DNA of 41,974 nt, from NCBI GenBank assembly GCA_022615575.1, contig JAKEGM010000006.1:1-41974 (forward strand), in the 5' to 3' direction. Shown in pieces: positions 23,544 to 32,558 of this stretch. Below the pieces are notes generated by a model. The model was given only the letters and a program-made list of their open reading frames with translations, had not been told where the DNA came from and ran no database searches. Every line of letters starts with the position of its first letter. Within the stretch, counting starts at the first letter, position 1. This DNA is from Planctomycetales bacterium. GTDB taxonomy: Bacteria > Planctomycetota > Phycisphaerae > Sedimentisphaerales > Anaerohalosphaeraceae. Made by a program: the position numbers and the translations under genes.

Positions 23544-25384
23544 TGCGGCGTTACCGGTTCGACAGGCATCTGCGGCAGGGTTTCACTTTGCGCAGGTGCC
23601 GCAGCATCAGGCGCCGTCTGAGGCGGGTCTTGGTCGGATGGAATTTGGGCCGCTTCCTGTTTTTCCAGTTCTTCAAGTTTCTGTTGAATCTTCTGGGCTT
23701 CCTGATGGGCTTTTTGGGCCTCTTGCGAAAACCGCTGAACTTTTTGCTGGGCCTGCTCAAGGGCGGCCTTGGCCTCCTGAGCCGTCTGACGGGCACGCTG
23801 CGCTTCGGCCTGGACCTGCTCAACAGCCGCCTGCGTCTGCGTCATCCGGCCCTGCTGCGCCGCGGCCTCTTTAACGGCGGCCTCCTGCTCGGCCTGGGCG
23901 GCCGCTTTTTGAGCCAGCGATATCTCGATCCCCGCCGCCGACTTGCCGGCCAGTACTTCCATTTCTTTGGCCTCGGCCGCCGCTTTTTCGGCGCGCAGCC
24001 GAGCGGCCTGGGCCTGCCGTTCGGCCTTGGCAGTCTGTATCTGCAGGCGAATCATCTCCGACTCGGCTTGTTCGGCCCGTTCCTGAACGACCTGGGAGTA
24101 CTCTGTGGAACCCAGCGGATCGGTCATGGCCGCATCCAAATCCGACTCGTAATCCGGCGTTTGGAATTTCTGACGGATCATATCCGCCGTTTGCTTGTAT
24201 TCCACCCCGCCGGAGGAGATCGTGGGAGTCAGGATAAAAATAACCTCGGTGGCATTTTCCTCGAAATCCTTGCTCGAAAACAAAATCCCTATGATGGGAA
24301 TATCCTTAAAAAACGGGACCCCGCGAATCACGGAACGGTTCTCACTCTTGCGCATTCCGCCGATAACAAGGGACTTGCCCGGCTGAATCCGATTTTCGGC
24401 CACCCGGATCGACCGTTCCGTAATAATAGGCGTTTGCACAACGCCTTCCGGCTTGGATTTGGACCCAAATGTAATGTTCGTATTAAGACCGATAGAACTG
24501 TCCGCATAAACATACGGAGTAACGGACAAGGTGTCCGCAACCCATTGGTAATCCGTAACATAATAGGGCTCCCGCCCGGCTTCCGTAACCGTCAATTGAA
24601 TTGGAGTATTATCACGAATCTGCACCTGTGCAGATTTGCCGTTGATGGTGTCCAGGGTCGGATTCAAAAGAATTTTAAGATAGCCGCGCGATTCCAGAAC
24701 ATCAACCAGCAGCCGGACCTGATGTCCCTCAACCCCCTCGTTCATCCAATAGCCGAAGTCCAGGCCGAAGGTGGAACGCTGCTCTTCCCGAAGCGAGGCC
24801 CCCGGAAAGGCCGGATTGGGGTACTTGCCCTCGCCCATGGTAATCCCTTCCCCAAAAAGATTCTCAATCAGCAGGGTGGTCTCCCAGTCCTTGGTCACAT
24901 CGCCAAACCGTTCCAGAATCAGGCAATCGATATGCACCTGAATCGGCGGCACATCGGTCTTTTCAAGATACGTCAGCACCTGATCACATTCTTCGTCCGT
25001 GGCGCAATGGACAACAAGCTGATTTGTCGTCGGGTTCGTGCTGACCTTGAACCCAAGGTCGCGAATCGTCCCGCCGTAGCCGTGAACCTGTTTTGCACGG
25101 GCGGGGTCTTTCTCGGAAAAGGTCAAATCGCCAACCGGCTGATACTTCGTGAAATAAAACAATTTGACGCCGTCATCTACTTTCAGCCGTTTGGGACCTT
25201 CTCGATAGACCTCTGGCAGCGGATTGCCGACATACGGATTCTCCTGTACTCGCGCAATATCCCGGATAACTGCCTTGGACTCCAACTCTGTCGGCTTTTT
25301 GGCAAAAAAATCGCCGCAGCCGGCCAAACCCAGCGCCAATCCAAGACCTAAAACAGAGGTTGTTAATCGTGCCACTTTGGACAT
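23540..25384 (-). CDS. Lipoprotein secretin-like protein with C-terminal coiled coil, copy 1
   Basis: The 614-residue protein has a signal segment with lipobox LAGC (Cys23), then GDFFAKKPTELES. N-terminal beta-rich parts (70-145) include TNPTTNQLVVHCATDEE, a short secretin N-domain. The core (150-388) ends with IQPGKSLVIGGM, GVPFFKDIPIIGILF and EVIFILTPTISSGG. Residues 430-580 form a long Ala/Gln/Glu/Arg coiled coil and the end is Pro-rich. The coiled coil after the barrel segment is unusual for a secretin; in known systems this end is a short S-domain that binds a pilotin. Lipidation of the secretin itself may replace a pilotin. The start at 25384 has no strong ribosome site; an ATG 4 nt upstream is out of frame. 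The two copies probably form mixed rings or serve two substrates; that is inference. Confidence 0.83.
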   Translation of the reverse strand: MSKVARLTTSVLGLGLALGLAGCGDFFAKKPTELESKAVIRDIARVQENPYVGNPLPEVYREGPKRLKVDDGVKLFYFTKYQPVGDLTFSEKDPARAKQVHGYGGTIRDLGFKVSTNPTTNQLVVHCATDEECDQVLTYLEKTDVPPIQVHIDCLILERFGDVTKDWETTLLIENLFGEGITMGEGKYPNPAFPGASLREEQRSTFGLDFGYWMNEGVEGHQVRLLVDVLESRGYLKILLNPTLDTINGKSAQVQIRDNTPIQLTVTEAGREPYYVTDYQWVADTLSVTPYVYADSSIGLNTNITFGSKSKPEGVVQTPIITERSIRVAENRIQPGKSLVIGGMRKSENRSVIRGVPFFKDIPIIGILFSSKDFEENATEVIFILTPTISSGGVEYKQTADMIRQKFQTPDYESDLDAAMTDPLGSTEYSQVVQERAEQAESEMIRLQIQTAKAERQAQAARLRAEKAAAEAKEMEVLAGKSAAGIEISLAQKAAAQAEQEAAVKEAAAQQGRMTQTQAAVEQVQAEAQRARQTAQEAKAALEQAQQKVQRFSQEAQKAHQEAQKIQQKLEELEKQEAAQIPSDQDPPQTAPDAAAPAQSETLPQMPVEPVTPQ

Positions 25385-25673
25385 TCATCACGCAAAAAAA
25401 TACGTTCAGTTTCCTTGTCCCTGCTGTGCAGGCGCTAGCTCTTTTCACTCGTGTTCCATCGATTCACGGTACGCTCCCCCTAAAATCAGTTCGGCGGTGA
25501 AAAAATGCAGGCCGAATTCCATTTTACAGGCATCCTGATTTGCCCTTTTCCTGCTAAAACGAATTTGTTCGGGACTCTATTGCATATCAATGGGAGAATT
25601 TCTCATCACAACTGACCCAAAATCTTACAAATCAATGGATTTTTACGGCATTATGTGTTATTTTTTCTGCCCA

Positions 25674-27026
25674 ATGGGTCAAAAACGCCAAAAATATGTT
25701 TCCGTGGGCTTTGTCGCTCTGGGATGTCCCAAAAACATCGTGGACAGCGAGGTCATGCTTGCGCAAATCGGTCAGGCGGGCTTTGTGCTCAGTTCCGACC
25801 CGGATTCGGCCGATGTGGTCGTCATCAACACCTGCGGCTTCATCGAACCGGCCAAACTGGAGGCGCTGGATGCCATCCGGCAGGCCGTCCGCCAAAAGAA
25901 AAAGGGCCGCATCCGAAAGGTTATCGTTGCGGGATGTCTTTCCGAGCGTATGGGCCAGGCACTGGCTGACGAGGTCAAAGGCATTGACGCTGTTATCGGT
26001 CTTTCTCAGCGGGACCAGGTCGCCGCGATTATTCAAAACTGCCTGGCGGAAAGCAGCCCCCATCCGGCGGAGATTTATGTCGAGCCGTCGGGGGTCGGCA
26101 TCCACGACGACCGCGGGCGCCTCTTGATTACGCCGGGGCACTGGGCTTACCTGCGCATCAGCGAAGGGTGCAGCCGCAAATGCTCCTTCTGCACCATCCC
26201 GGCCATTCGCGGAAAATTCCGCAGCAAGCCGATGGAAATAGTGCTGGATGAGGCCCGCGAACTGGTTTCCAGCGGGGCCGTGGAGCTGAGCGTCATCGCC
26301 CAGGACAGCAATTTTTACGGCCGGGATATGGGCCTCAAGGACGGCCTGATTCAACTGATTGGCCAACTGGAAAAGATAGAACCGCTGCGGTGGCTGCGGC
26401 TGATGTACCTGTATCCGGCGGGTGTGGACGACGCTCTCATCCAGGCCGTCGCCCAAAGCAAAAAGATTGTCCATTACATCGATATGCCCATCCAGCATAT
26501 CAACAATGATATCCTCCATTCAATGCGGCGGGCCGACAGCAAAGAGCACACTATCGAACTGGTCGAAAAGGCGCGAACAGCCATGCCCAATGTCGCCCTG
26601 CGGACGACCGTTATCGCGGGCTATCCCGGCGAGACCGAGGCGCAATTCGAAGAACTGCTGGAGTTTGTCCGGTGGGCCGGGTTTGATGCCCTGGGCTGTT
26701 TTCCATTCTATGCCGAAGCGGGCACGGCGGCCGCCGAACTGCCCGGCCAGATTCCCAACGACACCAAGAATCAGCGAGTCGATGCGTTAATGGGCGTCCA
26801 GCAGAGTATCGTCTTTGCGAAGATGGACGCCCGAATCGGCGCCGAATGGACGGTCCTGGTCGATGAGGTCTTCAAAGATGAGGCCGTCGGGCGGTATTAC
26901 GGCCAGGCCCCGCATATCGACAGCGTCTGTAAAATTCAAAACGCCCGCGCCCAGGCAGGCCAATCCATTCAGATCCGCGTTATCGGCCGCGACGGGTATG
27001 ATTTTATTGTTGAACAAATCGATTAA
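25674..27026 (+). CDS. rimO: Ribosomal protein S12 methylthiotransferase RimO
   Basis: The radical-SAM enzyme adds a methylthio group to the conserved Asp of ribosomal protein S12. It is 450 residues from the ATG at 25674. The RimO-type N-terminus VGFVALGCPKNIVDSEVM, NTCGF and VAGCLSERMG carry the auxiliary-cluster cysteines. The radical-SAM motif is GCSRKCSFCTIPAIRGKFRS (CxxxCxxC), and SVIAQDSNFYG follows. A C-terminal TRAM-like domain begins near 380. In-frame ATGs at 25590, 25635 and 25653 are open upstream, but none has a Shine-Dalgarno site. The one at 25674 best matches family length. It stands divergent from the secretin pair. Confidence 0.94.
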   Translation: MGQKRQKYVSVGFVALGCPKNIVDSEVMLAQIGQAGFVLSSDPDSADVVVINTCGFIEPAKLEALDAIRQAVRQKKKGRIRKVIVAGCLSERMGQALADEVKGIDAVIGLSQRDQVAAIIQNCLAESSPHPAEIYVEPSGVGIHDDRGRLLITPGHWAYLRISEGCSRKCSFCTIPAIRGKFRSKPMEIVLDEARELVSSGAVELSVIAQDSNFYGRDMGLKDGLIQLIGQLEKIEPLRWLRLMYLYPAGVDDALIQAVAQSKKIVHYIDMPIQHINNDILHSMRRADSKEHTIELVEKARTAMPNVALRTTVIAGYPGETEAQFEELLEFVRWAGFDALGCFPFYAEAGTAAAELPGQIPNDTKNQRVDALMGVQQSIVFAKMDARIGAEWTVLVDEVFKDEAVGRYYGQAPHIDSVCKIQNARAQAGQSIQIRVIGRDGYDFIVEQID

Positions 27027-27049
27027 TAATTGCCTGCGCAGAAGCCGTC

Positions 27050-27079
27050 CATCGCTTTCGGCTGCGCCGAGAAGCGATG
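27050..27079. repeat. Strong hairpin downstream of rimO
   Basis: CATCGCTT (27050-27057) pairs with AAGCGATG (27072-27079), with an inner TCGG/CCGA stem. It has no T-run, so it is better read as a dispersed hairpin repeat or an mRNA 3'-end stabiliser than as an intrinsic terminator. Confidence 0.55.
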
Positions 27080-27115
27080 CCGCCCCACCCCTATCATCAA
27101 TCCCTCAATTTACAA

Positions 27116-27144
27116 TTTACAATGTACAATTTTACCGGTATAAT
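27116..27144 (+). promoter_or_regulatory. Near-consensus promoter directly against pgsA
   Basis: TTTACA (27116-27121), 17 bp, TATAAT (27139-27144). The expected start of transcription is 27150-27153, at or next to the pgsA ATG at 27153. The region upstream has short CAATTTA/CAATGTA tandem words. Confidence 0.7.
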
Positions 27145-27152
27145 CCTGTCCA

Positions 27153-27776
27153 ATGACGGCAAAACAAAAAAAAGGCATCATTCGCCACATTCCCAACGCC
27201 CTGACGGTTGGCCGGCTGGTTCTGACGGTCGTGTTTCTGGGGCTGATTGTCTATGCGCCAAGGACCGGGCAGGCCAAACCCGCCAACCTGCTGCTGGGGG
27301 CGTTTGTCCTGTTTGTCGTCACCGGATTGACAGATATCGTCGATGGGTATTTGGCACGCAAGTTTGAGGCGACCAGCAAGTTCGGCAGAACCGTCGATCC
27401 CTTAGCCGATAAATTCCTCGTCTGCGGGGCGTTTTTCTGCTTTGCCTGGGTCAATCAGCCGCTGATGGCCTGCTTTGACTTTTCGGAAATAACACTCGAC
27501 ATTATCCGCTGGGGGACGGCCATCATTATTTTTGCCCGCGAAGTCATCGTCCAGACGCTCCGGCACATCGCTGAAAATCGCGGCGTGCAGTTCGGGGCCA
27601 TCTGGTCGGGCAAACTCAAGATGTTCCTGCAGTCCTTCGGCATCGGAACCGTCATCATCGGCTGGGCGTATGTCTCCCGCCCGTGGGGCGACTGGGTCAC
27701 GCTCATCGCCTACACTCTGATGGTGCTGGTAACCATCCTGTCCGGCATCCAGTCTCTGACCCGGCGAATAAAATAA
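27153..27776 (+). CDS. pgsA: CDP-diacylglycerol-glycerol-3-phosphate 3-phosphatidyltransferase
   Basis: The 207-residue inner-membrane enzyme has about five hydrophobic helices and makes phosphatidylglycerol phosphate. The CDP-alcohol phosphotransferase motif is complete: DIVDGYLAR (Asp61, Asp64, Gly65, Ala68, Arg69), Gly78, Asp82 and Asp86 in GRTVDPLADK. The N-terminus IPNALTVGRL is typical of PgsA. No Shine-Dalgarno site exists and the promoter lies only 8 nt upstream, so the mRNA is probably leaderless. Other CDP-alcohol transferases (cardiolipin synthase, phosphatidylserine synthase) are possible but fit less well. Confidence 0.88.
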   Translation: MTAKQKKGIIRHIPNALTVGRLVLTVVFLGLIVYAPRTGQAKPANLLLGAFVLFVVTGLTDIVDGYLARKFEATSKFGRTVDPLADKFLVCGAFFCFAWVNQPLMACFDFSEITLDIIRWGTAIIIFAREVIVQTLRHIAENRGVQFGAIWSGKLKMFLQSFGIGTVIIGWAYVSRPWGDWVTLIAYTLMVLVTILSGIQSLTRRIK

Positions 27777-27802
27777 CAAAAAAAACTTAGGAACTACCTG
27801 AT

Positions 27803-29476
27803 ATGCCTCCCCAATTTGTATTTGAAATGACCAACGTCTCCAAACGCTACGGCGACAAAGAAGTCCTGCGCGATATTTCGCTGTCGTTCTATTACGGCGC
27901 CAAGATCGGCGTTGTCGGCGAAAACGGTTCCGGCAAGAGCACCCTGCTCAAGATTATGGCCGGGCTGGACACCGATTTTCACGGTCAGACCAAGCTGGCG
28001 CCGAAGATGAAAATCCGCTATGTTGCGCAGGAACCTCTGCTTGACCTGGATAAGACCGTGCGGGACCACCTGCGGATGGCCATCAAGCCGACGCGGGATA
28101 TGGTCGAACGATTCCACGTGATTTCGGAAAAGCTCGGCGACCCCGGCCCCGGCGACGACATGGACAAGCTGCTTGAGGAAATGGGGCAGCTTCAGGACAA
28201 AATCGACGCCTGCGAGGGCTGGGAAACCGACCGGCTGATGGATATTGTCTCCGATGCGATGGTTCTGCCGCCGGATGATGCGCCGATTCGCCAGCTTTCC
28301 GGCGGGGAACGGCGGCGCGTCGCGCTGTGCATGGCTCTATTGGAAAAGCCGGACCTGCTGATCCTGGATGAGCCGACCAACCACCTGGACGCCGAAACCA
28401 TCCAGTGGTTGGAGAACGCCCTGCGCGAATACCACGGCACGGTCATCATCGTCACCCACGACCGGTATTTTCTGGACAATATCACCAAATGGATTCTGGA
28501 ACTGGACAACGGCCGCGGCCTGCCGTTTGAGGGCAATTATTCCTCGTGGCTGGCGCAGAAGGCCGAACTGCTGCGCATCATCGAGAAAAAGGAAACACAG
28601 CGGCAAAAGACGCTGGTCCGCGAACTGGAGTGGATCAATACCTCGGTCAAAGGCCGCAACCAGAAAAACCAGGCCCGCATCAATGCCTACGAAGAACTGG
28701 CCGCCCGCGCCGCCGAAGCCGCTCGCAGCGATGTGCTGATACAAATCCCCTCGGGCCAGCGGCTGGGGCAGAAGGTTTTGGACTTTCACAATGTCAGCAA
28801 GGCGTTCGGTCCCGAGCCGCTGATTCTGGACTGCTCGTTTGAACTTCCGCCCAACGCCATTGTCGGCGTCATCGGCCCCAACGGCATCGGCAAGACCACA
28901 CTGTTTCGCCTGATCACCGGACAGGAAAAGCCCGACAGCGGCACGATTGAGACCGGCCCGTCGGTATCCATCGGCTATGTGGACCAGCATCGCGATGCGA
29001 TCGACGGCCGTCGCACCATCTTCGAGGAGGTGACCGAGGTCAAGGATGTGATCGATGTCGGCGGCAGGGAGGTCAATTCGCGGGCGTATGTGGCCAAGTT
29101 CAATTTTCGCGGCGCCCAGCAGCAGAAAAAAACCTCCGAGTGTTCCGGCGGCGAGCGAAACCGCATCCACCTGGCCAAGATGCTCCGCCGGGGCGGAAAC
29201 CTGCTTTTGCTGGATGAACCCACCAATGACCTGGATGTCAATACGATGCGGGTGCTGGAGCAGTCGATCATCGATTTTCAGGGGTCGGCGATGGTCATCA
29301 GCCATGACCGGTTTTTCCTGGACCGCATCTGCACGCACCTGCTGATTTTTGAAGGCGGCGGCAGGACGCAGTGGTTTGTGGGCAACTTCGCGGCGTATGA
29401 GGAAAAGGTGCTGGCCGAAAACCCCGACCGTATCGCCCACCGCCGCAGCAAATACAAAAAACTCAAGCTGCGGTGA
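27803..29476 (+). CDS. ettA: ABC-F ATPase EttA, translational throttle
   Basis: The 557-residue soluble protein has two ABC domains and no membrane part. Domain 1 has GENGSGKST (39-47), LSGGERRRVAL and LILDEPTNHLD, with the arm insertion expected of EttA (about 90-160). The linker (about 250-330) is basic and helical. Domain 2 has GPNGIGKTT and CSGGERNRIHLAK with LLLDEPTNDLD. In family members EttA binds the ribosomal E site and gates the first peptide bond according to ATP/ADP ratio. Two motif changes in domain 2 are visible: Ile in the Walker A loop and Cys for Leu in the signature. It lies 26 bp downstream of pgsA, probably in the same transcript. Confidence 0.94.
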   Translation: MPPQFVFEMTNVSKRYGDKEVLRDISLSFYYGAKIGVVGENGSGKSTLLKIMAGLDTDFHGQTKLAPKMKIRYVAQEPLLDLDKTVRDHLRMAIKPTRDMVERFHVISEKLGDPGPGDDMDKLLEEMGQLQDKIDACEGWETDRLMDIVSDAMVLPPDDAPIRQLSGGERRRVALCMALLEKPDLLILDEPTNHLDAETIQWLENALREYHGTVIIVTHDRYFLDNITKWILELDNGRGLPFEGNYSSWLAQKAELLRIIEKKETQRQKTLVRELEWINTSVKGRNQKNQARINAYEELAARAAEAARSDVLIQIPSGQRLGQKVLDFHNVSKAFGPEPLILDCSFELPPNAIVGVIGPNGIGKTTLFRLITGQEKPDSGTIETGPSVSIGYVDQHRDAIDGRRTIFEEVTEVKDVIDVGGREVNSRAYVAKFNFRGAQQQKKTSECSGGERNRIHLAKMLRRGGNLLLLDEPTNDLDVNTMRVLEQSIIDFQGSAMVISHDRFFLDRICTHLLIFEGGGRTQWFVGNFAAYEEKVLAENPDRIAHRRSKYKKLKLR

Positions 29477-29553
29477 TTGCCTCGCCGCGATTGAACGCGC
29501 ATAAATAAGGAGAAACGAATCCCCCTTGCGTCCTACGGGCCTGGCACCTGTGC

Positions 29554-29591
29554 GTTTCCTCATCCTCCCCATTCTTGAGGGCAGAGGAAAC
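29554..29591. repeat. Inverted repeat between ettA and the lipid-transport operon
   Basis: GTTTCCTC (29554-29561) pairs with GAGGAAAC (29584-29591) around a 22-nt loop that itself has CCTC/GAGG words. It lies just upstream of the next promoter, so it may end the ettA transcript or act as a regulatory site. Confidence 0.4.
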
Positions 29592-29595
29592 ACGC

Positions 29596-29624
29596 TTGAC
29601 AGGTATCGGCGGGTCGGGTACAAG
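29596..29624 (+). promoter_or_regulatory. Promoter of the Mla-like operon
   Basis: TTGACA (29596-29601), 17 bp, TACAAG (29619-29624). Transcription near 29631 rules out the longer open frame beginning at 29526 and supports the ATG at 29670. Confidence 0.7.
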
Positions 29625-29669
29625 TTTCGGACAGAATATGTAACGTATCCGGCAAGGACAGTGCAGGCA

Positions 29670-30815
29670 ATGAAACAGGCATCCAACAACACTCCGGAGG
29701 CCGCGGCGTTTGCGGTAACGCGCAGCGATGGGAGGCAGGTTCGCCTCGAGCTGGCCGGCCCGCTGACATACGCCTCGCTGGGGCCTGTGTGGAACGCCTG
29801 CATCCACGCCGTCCGACGTGCCCAGCCTAAGACGCTTGTCATTGACGCCCGGCAGGTAACGACCTGCGACGGGGCGGGCATCGGGTTTTTGTCCTTCTTG
29901 CTGGCGCGGGTGAAAAAAAAGAAATTCTCCGCCGAAATCGTCGGCCTTCGCCCCGAATTGCAGGCGATGCTGGAGCGGTTTGGCCAGCCCAGTGCACCGG
30001 AACCCCCCGCCCCGCCCGCCGGATTGGGGGCGATCGCGGCGCTGGGCAAGGCGTCTGCCGAGTTTTTTGCCGATGTGCATTCCCAGATCGCTTTTTTCGC
30101 CCGCATCCTGCTGACCGGCGCGCGGATGGCAGCCCATCCGTGGCGTTTCCGCTGGAAGGACTTTTTCGTCATTGCTGAATTGGCCGGCTTCCGCGCCCTG
30201 GAAATCGTCTCGCTGCTGGGCTTTCTGTTCGGGCTGATTATCGCGTTCAGTTCGGCGATGCCGTTGCGGCAGTTCGGCGTGGAAATCTACGTCGCCGACC
30301 TGGTGGCCATCGCGCTGGTGCGGGTGCTGGGGCCGTTTATCACCGCCGTCATCGTCGCCGGACGCACCGGCTCGGCGTACGCGGCGGAAATCGGCACGAT
30401 GAAAATCAACAACGAAATCGACGCCCTCGAAGTAATGAACATGGACCCGGTGTCGTTTCTGGTGCTGCCGCGTGTTTTGGCCGCCCTGCTGGTTACGCCG
30501 CTGCTGACGGTGATGGCCAACCTGTGGGGCCTGATTGGTTCCGGGCTGGTGATTCGTTCGCTGGGGTATCCGCTGGTCATCTACCTGTCGCACGTTCAAT
30601 CCATCCTGTCGATGACCGATGTGCTGGTCGGGCTGGTCAAGGCGGTGATCTTCGGCGGGCTGGTGGGCATGGTGGGCTGTCTTCGCGGCCTGCAAACGCA
30701 ACTGGGAGCCGGGGCGGTCGGCATCGCCACCACGCGGGCGGTTGTTACGGCCATTATTCTGCTGGTGCTGACCGAGGGCGTCTTTTCCGTTCTGCTGCAC
30801 TTTTTGGAAATCTAA
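29670..30815 (+). CDS. mlaE: MlaE-family ABC permease with fused STAS domain
   Basis: The 381-residue protein has an N-terminal STAS-like domain (about 15-110, with VIDARQVTTCDGAGIGFLSF) corresponding to MlaB. A permease of five or six helices follows (about 150-381), with the family stretches VLGPFITAVIVAGRTGSAYA and EIDALEVMNMDP. Fusing MlaB to MlaE is common outside enterobacteria. The complex moves phospholipids between inner and outer membrane leaflets. AAGGA stands 11 nt before the ATG. It is the first gene of a four-gene operon with intervals of 3 bp, 27 bp and a 4-bp overlap. Confidence 0.92.
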   Translation: MKQASNNTPEAAAFAVTRSDGRQVRLELAGPLTYASLGPVWNACIHAVRRAQPKTLVIDARQVTTCDGAGIGFLSFLLARVKKKKFSAEIVGLRPELQAMLERFGQPSAPEPPAPPAGLGAIAALGKASAEFFADVHSQIAFFARILLTGARMAAHPWRFRWKDFFVIAELAGFRALEIVSLLGFLFGLIIAFSSAMPLRQFGVEIYVADLVAIALVRVLGPFITAVIVAGRTGSAYAAEIGTMKINNEIDALEVMNMDPVSFLVLPRVLAALLVTPLLTVMANLWGLIGSGLVIRSLGYPLVIYLSHVQSILSMTDVLVGLVKAVIFGGLVGMVGCLRGLQTQLGAGAVGIATTRAVVTAIILLVLTEGVFSVLLHFLEI

Positions 30816-30818
30816 CCC

Positions 30819-31580
30819 ATGCGTAAGCCGATTATACAAGTGGACAATCTGACATGCGGCTACGGCGACACCCTTATTCTGGAAAAGGTGTCGTTTGACG
30901 TGCGGCAAGGGGAGATTTTCGTCATTCTCGGCGGTTCCGGCTGCGGCAAAAGCACCCTGCTGCGTCACCTGATCGGGCTGCAGTCCCCCCTGACCGGAAC
31001 CATCCGTATTCTCGGCCGGGATATCACGGCCGCCGAAGGGAATCAGCGGAAGCAAATCCTTTCCTCGTTTGGGGTCTCCTTTCAGGGCGGTGCCTTATTG
31101 GGGTCGATGACCGCGGTTGAAAACGTCATGCTTCCCCTGCGCGAACACACCGCCCTGCCGGCCGATGCCGTCGGATGGATCGCCCGGCAAAAGCTCCGAT
31201 TGGTCGGCCTGCAGGGGTACGAGGACTACAAGCCCGCACAACTCAGCGGCGGGATGCAGAAACGCACCGCCCTGGCCCGGGCGATGGCGCTGGACCCGCA
31301 AATCCTGTTCCTGGATGAACCCTCGGCGGGGCTGGACCCCATTACGGCGGCCCAGCTGGATGAGCTGATACTGCAGTTGTCGCAGATGATGGGGATTACC
31401 TTCGTCATTGTAACCCATGAGCTGCAAAGCATTTTTGCCCTGGCCAGCCGGGCCATCCTGCTGGAGAAAAACGCCAGGGGCATCATCGCCGAGGGCAACC
31501 CCAATGACCTCAAGAACGATCAGACAAATCCGGCCGTCTGGCGATTTTTCAATCGAATGCCGGCCGCGGCTTCGGTATAA
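30819..31580 (+). CDS. mlaF: MlaF-family ABC transporter ATPase
   Basis: The 253-residue cytoplasmic ATPase has Walker A GGSGCGKST (38-46), the Q-loop in VSFQGGALLGSMTAVENV, signature LSGGMQKRTALARA, Walker B ILFLDEPSAGLDP and the H-loop in IVTHELQS. The GGALLGSMTAVENV and SGGMQKR details are typical of MCE-associated ATPases rather than importers. It powers the adjacent permease. The start ATG follows the permease stop by 3 bp, so translation is coupled. Confidence 0.94.
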   Translation: MRKPIIQVDNLTCGYGDTLILEKVSFDVRQGEIFVILGGSGCGKSTLLRHLIGLQSPLTGTIRILGRDITAAEGNQRKQILSSFGVSFQGGALLGSMTAVENVMLPLREHTALPADAVGWIARQKLRLVGLQGYEDYKPAQLSGGMQKRTALARAMALDPQILFLDEPSAGLDPITAAQLDELILQLSQMMGITFVIVTHELQSIFALASRAILLEKNARGIIAEGNPNDLKNDQTNPAVWRFFNRMPAAASV

Positions 31581-31607
31581 TCAGCGGCACAACAGGGAAA
31601 AAACACG

Positions 31608-32558
31608 ATGAAACAAGATGGAACCTATTTTAAGATCGGGATTTTTGTGCTGGGCTGCCTGGCGGTGCTTTTGGCTGGGCTGGCCTGGCTGAGCAGCAGC
31701 GCGTTTCGGGGCAACCCGGTTCTCATCGAGACCTACATCAATGAATCCGTCCAGGGCCTCAGCGTCGGTTCCGCCGTCATGCATCGCGGGGTGGAAATCG
31801 GCCGCGTCAAGACCATCACCTTCGTTCCCCTGCTGTACCCCCTCACGCCCAACACGCCGGACTATGAAACATACGATCGCTATGTGGTCGTCATTATGGA
31901 AATCAACAGCCGGACTTTTTTGGGCGTGGATTATGACCCGGCACAGGTTAAAACCCTGCTGGCCGACAAAGTCAAACTCGGTCTGCGGTTTAAGCTCAGC
32001 TATCAGGGAATCACGGGGCTGGCGTTTATGGAAGCGGATTATTTTGACAATGAGAAAACGCCGCCGCTTACGGCCGTACCCTGGGCATCCAGAAACATCT
32101 ATGTCCCCTCGACCCTCAGCTTCATCACCAGCTTTACCCAGGCCCTGGAAAATATTTACTACCGCCTCAAAGAGATGCCGATTGAGGAAACGCTCGAAAA
32201 AATGCAGACCACGTTAGGCACCATCGATCAGGCCATTCGGGATGCGCAATTAGGCCAGGTCAGCCAATCCGTCGTTGCGCTGGCCGATGATTTGCGCAAG
32301 ACAAACCTCCAGCTGCAGGACTTACTCGCCTCCGCCCAGAATCTGCCGGACGACGTCGATGCGGCGGCCCGGCAGCTGCGCACCACCCTGTCAAAAGTCG
32401 AGCAGCTCATCGATCGCAATGAACCGGACGTGGAAGCCATCCTCAACGCGCTGAAAACCCTGTCGCAAAACCTGCGGCAGCTCACGGAAAATCTCAAGGC
32501 CGACCCGGCCCAGCTTTTCTGGTCAACTCCTCCCTCTCGTTCGGAGCATGTTAAATGA
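31608..32558 (+). CDS. mlaD: MlaD/MCE-domain protein
   Basis: The 316-residue protein has one N-terminal membrane helix (about 9-30, FKIGIFVLGCLAVLLAGLAW), then an MCE domain (about 40-145, VQGLSVGSAVMHRGVEIGRV and LSYQGITGLAFME). A C-terminal helical region (about 180-300) predicts coiled coils. The Pqi/Mla family forms hexameric rings in the periplasm that guide lipid across the envelope. The long C-terminal helices suggest a tube or needle extension as in PqiB/YebT-like proteins, but only one MCE domain is present. It overlaps by 4 bp with the following lipoprotein gene. Confidence 0.92.
   Translation: MKQDGTYFKIGIFVLGCLAVLLAGLAWLSSSAFRGNPVLIETYINESVQGLSVGSAVMHRGVEIGRVKTITFVPLLYPLTPNTPDYETYDRYVVVIMEINSRTFLGVDYDPAQVKTLLADKVKLGLRFKLSYQGITGLAFMEADYFDNEKTPPLTAVPWASRNIYVPSTLSFITSFTQALENIYYRLKEMPIEETLEKMQTTLGTIDQAIRDAQLGQVSQSVVALADDLRKTNLQLQDLLASAQNLPDDVDAAARQLRTTLSKVEQLIDRNEPDVEAILNALKTLSQNLRQLTENLKADPAQLFWSTPPSRSEHVK

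Noticed and set aside
23543-25351. 602-codon frame antisense to the first secretin gene
   Set aside because: Its Leu/Arg/Gly repeats mirror the Ala/Gln coiled coil on the other strand.
27027-27152. tRNA or small RNA in the rimO-pgsA spacer
   Set aside because: One hairpin is present, but there is no cloverleaf, no T-loop sequence and no terminator.
29526-29669. N-terminal extension of the MlaE-like permease from a TTG at 29526
   Set aside because: It crosses the TTGACA promoter and a hairpin, and the STAS domain begins only after the ATG at 29670.
28337-31055. Two very long frames (611 and 530 codons) antisense to ettA and mlaE
   Set aside because: They cross a promoter and several confident genes, and their His/Gln/Arg-rich composition is that of shadow frames.
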